Assembly (NCBI GenBank): GCA_007129775.1
Contig: SKUV01000352.1
Span: 1-13,113 of the forward strand
Length of the DNA: 13,113 bases
From: Paracoccaceae bacterium
GTDB taxonomy: Bacteria > Pseudomonadota > Alphaproteobacteria > Rhodobacterales > Rhodobacteraceae
Reading direction: 5' to 3'
The translations under genes and the position numbers were made by a program. Positions 1 to 5,833 of this stretch are shown in pieces (within the stretch, counting starts at the first letter, position 1; each line of letters starts with the position of its first letter). The notes beneath the pieces were generated by a model. It did not search any database and had not been told where the DNA came from. It saw nothing but the letters and a program-made list of their open reading frames with translations.

Positions 1-480
1 GAGACACCCTTCGGCCCGGCGCTGGGCGTGATCACGGACCGCGGGCTGTGCGGTCTCGCCTTTGCGGCGGAACGGGGGGAGGAAGCCACCTTGGCCGACC
101 TCGCCGCGCGCTGGCCGGCCGCGGCGCTGGCCGAGGATCAGGCCGCCGTCGCGCCGGTGATCGCCGCGGCCTTCGGCGGCGGAGACGGGGCGGGCCCGGC
201 ACTGCACCCCATCGGCGCGCCGTTCCAGATCAAGGTCTGGGAGGCGCTGCTGGCCATTCCCTCCGGCCATGTGACAACCTACGGCGATATCGCCCGTGCG
301 GTGGGCAACCCCGCTGCCGTCCGGGCGGTGGGCAATGCGGTGGGCCGCAACCCGATCGGCTGGCTGATCCCGTGCCACCGGGCGATCCGCAAGGGCGGCG
401 CGCTGGGCGGCTATCGCTGGGGCCTGCCCGTCAAGCGCGCCATGCTGGCATGGGAAGCCGCGCGGCTGGAGGCAGGCTGA
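1..480 (+). CDS. Methylated-DNA--protein-cysteine methyltransferase, C-terminal part (5' end outside window)
   Basis: The reading frame is open from base 1 and 159 residues are visible, so the start lies upstream. The protein repairs O6-methylguanine in DNA by moving the methyl group irreversibly to its own cysteine. The visible part begins with the typical TPFGPALGV...GLCGLAF strand of the N-terminal subdomain. The DNA-binding subdomain follows (VWEALLAIPSGHVTTYGDIA) with the active-site motif IPCHRAI; the acceptor Cys codon is at 373-375. The end (GLPVKRAMLAWE) is normal for the family, with stop TGA at 478-480. A GTG at 28 could be read as a start but would cut into the conserved N-terminal strand, so I reject it. 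The full gene could be a plain Ogt or a longer protein with an AraC-type or Ada N-terminus; this cannot be decided here. It converges with the photosynthesis cluster and has no evident functional link to it. Confidence 0.93.
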   Translation, partial: ETPFGPALGVITDRGLCGLAFAAERGEEATLADLAARWPAAALAEDQAAVAPVIAAAFGGGDGAGPALHPIGAPFQIKVWEALLAIPSGHVTTYGDIARAVGNPAAVRAVGNAVGRNPIGWLIPCHRAIRKGGALGGYRWGLPVKRAMLAWEAARLEAG

Positions 481-505
481 GCGGGCCGGGCCGCACCGCC
501 CCGCG

Positions 506-539
506 AAAAACCCCGCCGCGGCAGTTACACCGGGCGGGG
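506..539 (-). terminator. Rho-independent terminator downstream of the cytochrome c gene
   Basis: Read on the minus strand, a 7-bp all-GC stem (CCCCGCC at 533-539 pairing with GGCGGGG at 511-517, 15-nt loop) is followed directly by TTTTT (506-510). It starts about 28 bases after the cytochrome stop codon. The T-tract is on the minus-strand side, so it serves the cytochrome gene and not the plus-strand methyltransferase that converges from the left. Confidence 0.7.
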
Positions 540-567
540 CCATGTTCAAGCGACAAGCCTGCGGCGG

Positions 568-975
568 TTACTCTGCCACGCTCTCGAGATAGGCGAACAT
601 GTCGGCCTGATTGGAGCGCATCTGCCAGCCCATGGACCCGCGCGCCGAGGGATCGTTGAGGAAATCACGCAGGAACGCGGTGGGGTTTGTCACATAGGCG
701 ACAAAGCTCTCCTCATCCCAGACAAGCCCCGCGTCAGCCGCTGCCTGCATGGAAGGGGAATAGCGGAACCCTTCGACCGACCCGGCCGGACGCCCGATCA
801 CACCATAGAGGTTCGGCCCCGACACGCCGGCGCCCTGAATGCGGTTGCCATCATTGTCGACGATAACGTGGCAGGACTGACACTGGCGCCACTGACGCTC
901 GCCTGCCGCGGGATCACCGGCGTGAACGGGCGCGGCGAGCAGGGCCGCGAAGGGAAGAAAGCTCAGAAAACGCAT
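568..975 (-). CDS. cycA: Periplasmic class I cytochrome c (cytochrome c2/c551-like)
   Basis: A 135-residue precursor. Residues 1-19 form a signal peptide (MRFLSFLPFAALLAAPVHA) with probable cleavage before GDPAAGE, leaving about 116 mature residues. The heme-binding motif CQSCH is at 32-36, followed by GPNLYGVIGR (53-62), the YVTNP segment (94-98) and the likely axial Met115 in ARGSMGW; the last helix is NQADMFAYL. This pattern resembles the soluble c2/c-551 cytochromes of Roseobacter relatives, which shuttle electrons between the bc1 complex, the reaction centre and oxidases. The start is ATG 973-975, six bases after GGAG (982-985). An ATG just upstream (976-978) and a longer in-frame start at 1041 are less likely, because the latter puts an Arg-rich stretch ahead of the signal peptide. 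The mature protein contains no lysine and is acidic, unusual for a reaction-centre donor. The symbol follows context and is tentative. Confidence 0.85.
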   Translation of the reverse strand: MRFLSFLPFAALLAAPVHAGDPAAGERQWRQCQSCHVIVDNDGNRIQGAGVSGPNLYGVIGRPAGSVEGFRYSPSMQAAADAGLVWDEESFVAYVTNPTAFLRDFLNDPSARGSMGWQMRSNQADMFAYLESVAE

Positions 976-981
976 CATTCG

Positions 982-985
982 CTCC
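982..985 (-). promoter_or_regulatory. Ribosome binding site that sets the cytochrome c start
   Basis: GGAG on the minus strand lies six bases from the ATG at 973-975 and only three bases from the adjacent upstream ATG at 976-978. The spacing favours the second ATG, which gives a signal peptide beginning MRFLSF. Confidence 0.55.
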
Positions 986-1036
986 ACTGTTCTTGTGTAC
1001 CGGCGGCTTCGCCGTCGCGGGTTGTCCGGGAAAGAC

Positions 1037-1064
1037 GCCATATCACGGCCCGGCGCAATGACAA
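1037..1064 (-). promoter_or_regulatory. Candidate sigma70-type promoter for the cytochrome c gene
   Basis: On the minus strand TTGTCA (1059-1064) is followed after 16 bases by TATGGC (1037-1042), about 62 bases ahead of the chosen ATG. The -35 matches the consensus at five of six positions but the -10 is poor. This is the best promoter-like pair I see in the gap. No TGT-N12-ACA (PpsR/CrtJ) or TTGAT-N4-ATCAA (FnrL) site was found beside it. Confidence 0.25.
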
Positions 1065-1180
1065 GCTTCAGCTTTTGTTGCGTCTCGCGCCACGCAGCGG
1101 CGCACGCCCGCAGGCGCCATCCTCCCGACCCAGCGACGTAACCCGGCCGACGGCGAAATCAATAGCGAAAAGCGCGCGGC

Positions 1181-2392
1181 CTAGGCCACGGCATGCGCCA
1201 GAGCGCATTGCTTCCACAAGGCCCCGAGCGCGCCCACCATATGATCGATATCGGCATCCGTATGCAGCGGCGACGGCGTGATGCGCAGCCGCTCGGTGCC
1301 CTTGGGCACCGTGGGATAATTGATCGGCTGCACGTAGATGCCGTAGCTGTCCATCAGGATGTCCGAAATCTGGCGGCATTTCACCGGATCGCCGATCATC
1401 ACCGGGATGATGTGGCTCGGGTTCGGCAGATGCGGAATGCCCAGCGCGTCGAGCTTGGCGCGCACCTTCGCCACCTGCCGGCGCTGCAGCATGCGTTCGG
1501 CATCCGAAGTCTTCAGATGCCGGATCGACGCGGTGGCGGCCGCCGCGACCGCCGGCGGGAGCGCGGTGGTGAAGATGAAGCCGCTGGCGAAGGAGCGGAC
1601 GAAATCCACCAGAGGCTCGGAGCCGGTGATATAGCCGCCGACCACGCCGAAGGCCTTGCCCAGCGTGCCCTCGATCAGGGTGATGCGGTCCATCAGCCCT
1701 TCCTGCTCGGCCACGCCGCCGCCGCGCGGGCCATAGAGCCCGACGCCATGCACCTCGTCCAGATAGGTCATCGCGCCGTGTTTTTCGGCCACCTCGACGA
1801 TCTCGCGGATGGGCGCGATATCGCCATCCATGGAATAGACCGACTCGAAGGCCACGATCTTGGGCCGTTCGGCGGGGATCGCGGCCAGCTTGCGATCAAG
1901 GTCTTCGGGGTCGTTGTGGCGCCAGATCACCTTGTCAGCGCGGCTGTGGCGGATGCCCTCGATCATGCTGGCGTGGTTGAAGGCGTCCGACAGGATCACC
2001 GCGCCGGGCAGCCGTGCGCCGAGCGTGCTGAGCGCGGCCCAGTTCGACACATAGCCCGAGGTGAACAGAAGCGCGGCCTCCTTGCCGTGCAGATCGGCAA
2101 GCTCCTCTTCCAGTTCGCGGTGCAGGATATTGGTTCCCGAGATGTTGCGAGTCCCGCCGGCACCGGCGCCGCAGCGATCGATGCCGTCCTTCATGGCGCC
2201 GGTCACGGCCGGGTGCTGGCCCATTCCCAGATAATCGTTGGAGCACCAGACCGTGATCTCGGGCGCGCCGGTGCCGTGATTGGCAGCGCGCGGGAACTGG
2301 CCGCATCGCCGCTCGAGTTCGGCAAAGATCCGGTAGTTGCCTTCGGATTTGAGCGTATCGATCTGTTTGCGGAACAGGGAGTCATAATCCAT
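1181..2392 (-). CDS. hemA: 5-aminolevulinate synthase
   Basis: A 403-residue PLP enzyme that condenses glycine and succinyl-CoA to 5-aminolevulinate, the first committed step of heme and bacteriochlorophyll synthesis in alphaproteobacteria. It lies in the cytoplasm. Visible landmarks are ITVWCSNDYLGMGQHP (46-61), the glycine-rich GAGAGGTRNISGT (75-87), NHASMIEGIRHS (139-150), LDEVHGVGLYGPRGGG (211-226) and the PLP-binding Lys246 in EGTLGKAFG; the C-terminus has the typical VQPINYPTVP...ERLRITPSP. The start MDYDSLF matches the usual N-terminus of HemA and has GAGGA six bases upstream on the mRNA when counted from GAGG; an in-frame ATG two codons earlier overlaps that Shine-Dalgarno sequence. 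The start overlaps the end of puhE by 11 bp, indicating coupling to the puh operon. Phototrophs of this group often carry a second ALAS elsewhere, which cannot be checked here. Confidence 0.97.
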   Translation of the reverse strand: MDYDSLFRKQIDTLKSEGNYRIFAELERRCGQFPRAANHGTGAPEITVWCSNDYLGMGQHPAVTGAMKDGIDRCGAGAGGTRNISGTNILHRELEEELADLHGKEAALLFTSGYVSNWAALSTLGARLPGAVILSDAFNHASMIEGIRHSRADKVIWRHNDPEDLDRKLAAIPAERPKIVAFESVYSMDGDIAPIREIVEVAEKHGAMTYLDEVHGVGLYGPRGGGVAEQEGLMDRITLIEGTLGKAFGVVGGYITGSEPLVDFVRSFASGFIFTTALPPAVAAAATASIRHLKTSDAERMLQRRQVAKVRAKLDALGIPHLPNPSHIIPVMIGDPVKCRQISDILMDSYGIYVQPINYPTVPKGTERLRITPSPLHTDADIDHMVGALGALWKQCALAHAVA

Positions 2393-3197
2393 GGGCATCC
2401 TCGCTTGTCTTAATGTCGCTTCGTTGCGGTCGCGGCGCCGGCAGCATCCAGCGCCACAGCTTTTCGTCGGGCAGGGGCAGCACCATAAGCCAATGTTCCA
2501 GCGCGGCCAGCGCCGTGAGCGCGGCCAGCAACGCATAGCCCGCAGTTTCGGCCGGAGAGTTAGCACCGGCAAGCCGTTCCAGCCAGAACCATGTTGCCGC
2601 AGTCAGCCCGGTGATCGAGATCGGAAACACCCAGTTCAGACGGGCGATCCGGAAATGGCTGGGCAGGTGCGACAGAGGCGTGGGCAGGAATTCGACGTTG
2701 ATCTTGCGCACGCCGTAAAAGAGATTGAGCTTGGCCGAGATACGCGCCGCAAACAGAAGCGCGAAGGTGAAGAACCCGAAGGGATTCGCCGCGCCCCAGG
2801 CCAGAAGGCCCATTGCCACGACCAGCCCCGCCAGCAGCATCTCGTGATAGGCGATGGTGCCCCATGCACGGATGAAGCGTTCCCATTCCGGCACTTCCGG
2901 CGGGCAGGGCTGTGCCACCGGCCCGGTGATCACACCGGTAAGAAAGGCCAGTTCCACCCAGCCCCAGACTGCCAGCGCCGACAGGAAGGCCACATAGACA
3001 CCGGTAGTGCTGGCCTCGCCCAGCGACCACCAGAACCCGCCAAGACCGGCCACGAACAGTGGCAGGCCGAGCGCCACCGCGCGCAGATGCGCGCGGCGGC
3101 CGAACCGGTCGGCATGTTTGACCGCACAGAGGATCGCGCCGGTGGAAAACCACCAGATGAACAGCGCGAAACCTGCGGCAGCCCAACCCATCGACAT
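2382..3197 (-). CDS. puhE: Photosynthetic complex assembly protein PuhE (DUF3623 family)
   Basis: A 271-residue polytopic inner-membrane protein. About seven hydrophobic segments are visible, near residues 8-26, 40-58, 66-90, 117-135, 138-152, 187-208 and 217-241. Between the fifth and sixth lies the charged, well-conserved part AKLNLFYGVRKINVEFLP (155-172). PuhE of Rhodobacter capsulatus was reported to modulate bacteriochlorophyll production and affect reaction-centre and LH1 levels; no enzymatic activity is established. The ATG at 3195-3197 shares one base with the acsF stop (TGATG). The nearest GGAG lies about 11 bases upstream, rather far, so translation probably depends on coupling to acsF. 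A second ATG two codons in (MGWAAAG) is possible. The stop overlaps the hemA start by 11 bp. The assignment rests on the membrane pattern, conserved order and remembered family sequence. Confidence 0.9.
   Translation of the reverse strand: MSMGWAAAGFALFIWWFSTGAILCAVKHADRFGRRAHLRAVALGLPLFVAGLGGFWWSLGEASTTGVYVAFLSALAVWGWVELAFLTGVITGPVAQPCPPEVPEWERFIRAWGTIAYHEMLLAGLVVAMGLLAWGAANPFGFFTFALLFAARISAKLNLFYGVRKINVEFLPTPLSHLPSHFRIARLNWVFPISITGLTAATWFWLERLAGANSPAETAGYALLAALTALAALEHWLMVLPLPDEKLWRWMLPAPRPQRSDIKTSEDAHGL
2398..2402 (-). promoter_or_regulatory. Ribosome binding site for hemA inside the puhE 3' end
   Basis: GAGGA on the minus strand lies within the puhE coding sequence and supports the ATG at 2390-2392. 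It also covers the alternative in-frame ATG at 2396-2398, making that start unlikely. Confidence 0.6.
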
Positions 3198-4276
3198 CAG
3201 TACGCGGGCTCCAGCCGGGGGTTTTCGGGCACAGCGTTCTTCTTGACCGGGATCAGGTAGAGCCCGGCAAAGGCCAACCCGGCGCGCGCGCCGGCGGCGG
3301 TCTTGCCGATCCAGCCGCCGAGACCGCCCCGGGACTTGGCTTCGGCCATGTCGCCCATCGCGGCGCGCAGCTTCACGAGGCCCCGTTCCCAGCGCGGATT
3401 GTCGAGGTCGATCTCGATCGGAAAGACCTGCCGCGAGATCTCGGAGGTCTTGCGCAGCACCTCGCGGTCATACCAGTCGATATCGATCCCCAGCGCGTCG
3501 TGAAACGCCGGGCGGGCATGGTCGCGAACGCACATGACGCTGAAGACGGCCACGAGGAAGAACCGGATCCAGAGCTTGTTGACGAAGCTTTGCGTTAGTT
3601 TCGGATCGGTCTTCATCAGCAGCGCGAAGGCCTCGCCGTGGCTGAACTCGTCGTTGCACCACTGGCGAAACCACTTGAAGATCGGATGGATCATGTATTG
3701 CGGGTTCGCCTCCAGATGGCGGTAGATTGTGATATACCGCGCATAGCCGATCTTTTCCGACAGATAAGTGGCGTAGTAGATGAACTTGGGCCGGAAATAG
3801 GTGTATTTCTTGGCCTTCGTCAGAAAGCCGAGATTCACCGCAATCCCCGCCTCGCGCAGCGCGTCGTTGATGAAGCCCGCATGCCGCGCCTCGTCGCGCG
3901 CCATGTAGTTGAACAACTCGCAGATGTCGGGGTTGTTGCCGCGCCGCTTCATCTCCTTGTAGAGAACGCAGCCCGAGAATTCGGCCGTCAGCGACGAAAC
4001 GAGGAAATCCACAAGCTCTTTCTTCAGTTCGGGATCCATGTTGTCCCAGTCGGGGGTGTCCCAATCCTCGGTCTTCTTGAAATGGGACTTGTTGGGATCG
4101 CTTTTCATCTGCGCGATGAGCTTGTCCCATTCCGCGCGCACCGGGGTCACGTCGATGCGGTCAAGCTCGTCGAAATCGGTGGTGTAGAAGCGCGGATCAA
4201 GCAGCGTGGTCTCGCTGGCGCGGGCGGTGGTGTCGTTGACCGGCTTGGCGGTGTTCAGATCGGCACGGGCGTTCAT
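3197..4276 (-). CDS. acsF: Oxygen-dependent Mg-protoporphyrin IX monomethyl ester cyclase, diiron subunit
   Basis: A 359-residue enzyme that uses O2 and reductant to form the fifth (isocyclic) ring, converting Mg-protoporphyrin IX monomethyl ester to protochlorophyllide. Two diiron half-sites are intact: Glu99 followed after 28 residues by DEARH (128-132), and Glu174 (probable) with NDEFSH (208-213). The segment FRPKFIYYATYLSEKIGYARYITIYRHLE (161-189) is highly typical of AcsF. The start ATG at 4274-4276 overlaps the stop of the small upstream gene by 4 bases (ATGA) and has a strong GAGGAGG (4284-4290) seven bases away. The presence of AcsF implies that bacteriochlorophyll can be made in air; the anaerobic cyclase BchE is not in this window but could lie elsewhere. 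In alphaproteobacteria this enzyme class needs the extra subunit BciE, which I assign to the overlapping gene just upstream. Confidence 0.97.
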   Translation of the reverse strand: MNARADLNTAKPVNDTTARASETTLLDPRFYTTDFDELDRIDVTPVRAEWDKLIAQMKSDPNKSHFKKTEDWDTPDWDNMDPELKKELVDFLVSSLTAEFSGCVLYKEMKRRGNNPDICELFNYMARDEARHAGFINDALREAGIAVNLGFLTKAKKYTYFRPKFIYYATYLSEKIGYARYITIYRHLEANPQYMIHPIFKWFRQWCNDEFSHGEAFALLMKTDPKLTQSFVNKLWIRFFLVAVFSVMCVRDHARPAFHDALGIDIDWYDREVLRKTSEISRQVFPIEIDLDNPRWERGLVKLRAAMGDMAEAKSRGGLGGWIGKTAAGARAGLAFAGLYLIPVKKNAVPENPRLEPAY

Positions 4277-4569
4277 AGCACTGCCTCCTCGGAAAAGGAA
4301 AATTCACACAATTCCATCACTTCCAGATCGCCGGTCAGGCGGGTCCAGCCGCGTTCCAGAAGGCTGGCGCGCGTGATCGTCGCGGTGCGTTCCTCGATCA
4401 CGACCTCGCCGTAGGGGGCCATGACCGGGCTGCCGTGCACCAGCACCTCATCGCCCGGGTGAACCACGGCCCCGTTGTTGAAGCGCACATGCGCGTGCAG
4501 GCTTTCGAACCTGTGCGAGACCTCGACGGTGCAGGGCGCCGTCTCCTTCTCTCTCGTGAAGATTCCCAT
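4273..4569 (-). CDS. bciE: Probable cyclase subunit BciE (small protein upstream of acsF)
   Basis: A 98-residue soluble protein with no signal peptide or membrane segment. It is mostly short beta-type stretches: APCTVEVSHRFESLHAHVRF (11-30), the turn HPGDEVLVHG (37-46), EVVIEERTATITRA (55-68), and an acidic end LEVMELCEFSFSEE (82-95). I recognise no enzyme motif or metal site. BciE was described as a small protein that alphaproteobacterial AcsF cyclases require, encoded by a conserved gene next to acsF. This gene fits by position (between puhC and acsF), size and its 4-base overlap with the acsF start. The ATG at 4567-4569 has GGGGAA (4577-4582) seven bases upstream. It is separated from puhC by 46 bp that include seven consecutive A on the mRNA. 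Identification is by context and remembered description, not by alignment. Confidence 0.8.
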   Translation of the reverse strand: MGIFTREKETAPCTVEVSHRFESLHAHVRFNNGAVVHPGDEVLVHGSPVMAPYGEVVIEERTATITRASLLERGWTRLTGDLEVMELCEFSFSEEAVL

Positions 4570-4615
4570 TTTTCAGTTCCCCGTTTTTTTGGTCGTCAGT
4601 CGTCAAATCGCGCCG

Positions 4616-5125
4616 TCAGTTGCCAGCGGCTTGTGCCCGGGGCTCCTCCAGCAAGCCCAGGAAAATGCGGTAGTTGTCGATGCCGAAGCCGATCAGTTCG
4701 GCCCGCCAACCGGTGAAATCGTCCCGCAGGCCGAGGCGATTGTCCTCGAACAGGATCAGGTTGACGGGCAGATCGCCATTGACCTTGTGCTTGGCGCGCT
4801 CGCGCTGGAGCACCCGCCAGACCCCGGCGACAAAGCCGCCCTGATCGTCCGGGAAATCGGCCAGAAGCCGGCCGTCGGTGTCGAGCACAAGCGCCGCGCC
4901 CGACATGGAGCCGTGCAGGATGATCGCCCGTTCGGCGACGACCGGCGTATTTTCGGGCGGCGCCGCCACCAGCGGCCGATCGGTCAGGCGCGCATAGGCC
5001 ACGATCGCCAGCGAGCAGAGCACCATGATAAACATCGCGCGCAACAACAGCGTCGGGATCATTTCCTTGTCGCGCTTGCGCAGGGCTTCGTGATCGAGCG
5101 CGCGTTTCTTTGCAACGGATACCAT
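4616..5125 (-). CDS. puhC: Photosynthetic complex assembly protein PuhC
   Basis: A 169-residue protein anchored by one N-terminal transmembrane helix (about 24-46, IPTLLLRAMFIMVLCSLAIV) after a basic, charged cytoplasmic tail. The rest (about 48-169) is probably periplasmic. It contains the VAERAIILHGSMSGAALVLDTDGRLLADFPDDQGGFVAGVWRV-type region at 64-105, recalled as typical of PuhC, and ends with DDFTGWRAELIGFGIDNYRIFLGLL. PuhC is needed for normal LH1/reaction-centre core organisation in Rhodobacter; its mechanism is not known. An upstream open frame exists but runs into puhB; the ATG at 5123-5125 is chosen because GGAG lies eight bases away and only five bases separate it from the puhB stop. 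A 46-bp gap follows before the small bciE gene. Confidence 0.9.
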   Translation of the reverse strand: MVSVAKKRALDHEALRKRDKEMIPTLLLRAMFIMVLCSLAIVAYARLTDRPLVAAPPENTPVVAERAIILHGSMSGAALVLDTDGRLLADFPDDQGGFVAGVWRVLQRERAKHKVNGDLPVNLILFEDNRLGLRDDFTGWRAELIGFGIDNYRIFLGLLEEPRAQAAGN

Positions 5126-5130
5126 CGTCT

Positions 5131-5763
5131 CTACTCCGCCGCGACTGCGGCCTTGGGCGCCATCCGACGCACTTCGGGTTCCGCAATACGCGTCTCGGCC
5201 GCCTCGGCGAGAATACGCGCCACGCGGGCGGCATCGGGGATACAGCGCAGCGCGGGTTCCGTGCGCTTCATCCTCCACGGGCGGACATGCGGCCATGTGT
5301 TCAGATAAGACAGCCGCGTTTCCCCGGTCAGGCTAAGGGCGATGGTCCCGGTGCCACCTTGTCTCAGATCAAGGTCGGCCGATCCGATCCAGCGATAGGG
5401 CAGATTCAGCGTGATCGTCAGGGCCGCGCCGATGCGCATGGCAACCCGGCGGTTGGTGATCGTGTAGACGGTGGCCCGGGCCTGCACCCATGCGATCAGC
5501 AGAAGGATCGCGCAGGTCAGCGCACCCATCACCAGAAACGGCGAGCCGATGCGCACCGCCTCCATCACAGGCACGTGGGCGCCGGCCACGATCGCGCGCC
5601 ATGCGAAGAAGACCACGAAATAGGCCGCCACCCAGTAGAGGTTGAGCGCCTCCACCGCGAGCCTCCATGTGTTCGGCCGCCCCTGCCAGAGGATGACCTC
5701 CCCTTCGGGCGGGGCTTCGGGCAGGCCCTTGACCGGCTCGAATGCAAAATCGTCGTGTGGCAT
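5131..5763 (-). CDS. puhB: Photosynthetic complex assembly protein PuhB
   Basis: A 210-residue inner-membrane protein, close to the 214 residues I recall for R. capsulatus. A soluble N-terminus (MPHDDFAFEPVKGLPEAPPEGEVILWQGRP) leads to two hydrophobic segments near 39-60 and 73-94. A bacterial PH-like (bPH_2 type) domain follows, beginning VYTITNRRVAMRIG (99-112) and running through the LPYRWIGSADL strand, with a C-terminal tail rich in Ala, Glu and Arg. PuhB assists reaction-centre assembly in Rhodobacter and has been shown to form dimers there. The ATG at 5761-5763 is preceded by GGAAGG with good spacing; the longer open frame upstream is only read-through of the GC hairpin after puhA and is rejected. 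The stop TAG is five bases from puhC. Confidence 0.92.
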   Translation of the reverse strand: MPHDDFAFEPVKGLPEAPPEGEVILWQGRPNTWRLAVEALNLYWVAAYFVVFFAWRAIVAGAHVPVMEAVRIGSPFLVMGALTCAILLLIAWVQARATVYTITNRRVAMRIGAALTITLNLPYRWIGSADLDLRQGGTGTIALSLTGETRLSYLNTWPHVRPWRMKRTEPALRCIPDAARVARILAEAAETRIAEPEVRRMAPKAAVAAE

Positions 5764-5794
5764 AATTCCCTTCCTTCTTTTCTGGGTCGTCCGG

Positions 5795-5820
5795 CGCGCG
5801 CGGGTCGTTGCCCGCGCGCG
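5795..5820 (-). other. Perfect GC hairpin between puhA and puhB
   Basis: CGCGCGCGGG (5795-5804) pairs perfectly with CCCGCGCGCG (5811-5820) around a 6-base loop. It begins 14 bases after the puhA stop codon. There is no T-tract on either side, so it is not a classical terminator. In the mRNA it could protect the 3' end of a puhA transcript or partly stop transcription, giving more PuhA (a stoichiometric reaction-centre subunit) than the downstream assembly factors. The role is inferred. Confidence 0.7.
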
Positions 5821-5833
5821 GTCCTTGCCGCCG

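Larger units (their letters stand above)
976..1180. other. 205-bp intergenic region between hemA and the cytochrome c gene
   Basis: This is the longest non-coding stretch in the window. It holds the candidate promoter and ribosome binding site listed separately, plus a short GC hairpin (GCGCC at 1087-1091 with GGCGC at 1099-1103) that has no T-tract and so is not a convincing hemA terminator. A second GGCGC/GCGCC pairing overlaps it to the right (1103-1118). Whether hemA and the cytochrome share a transcript cannot be decided from sequence. I see no tRNA, small ORF or repeat. Confidence 0.5.

Noticed and set aside
976..1041. A 22-residue N-terminal extension of the cytochrome c
   Set aside because: It would place an Arg-rich stretch before a complete signal peptide. 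The ATG at 973-975 has a correctly spaced GGAG.
1149..1167. TTGAT on the minus strand (ATCAA at 1158-1162), a possible FnrL half-site downstream of hemA
   Set aside because: The second half of the TTGAT-N4-ATCAA palindrome is missing on either side.
1193..2413. A long open frame on the plus strand opposite hemA (about 400 codons)
   Set aside because: It mirrors the third-position GC bias of hemA. Its product is rich in Arg, His, Asp and Ala without any recognisable fold, and hemA on the other strand is unmistakable.
4570..4615. Repeated TGACGAC and a run of seven A (mRNA sense) between puhC and bciE, considered as a terminator or regulatory site
   Set aside because: The homopolymer is A rather than T on the transcribed strand sense and there is no stem next to it. 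The short repeat is too small to interpret.
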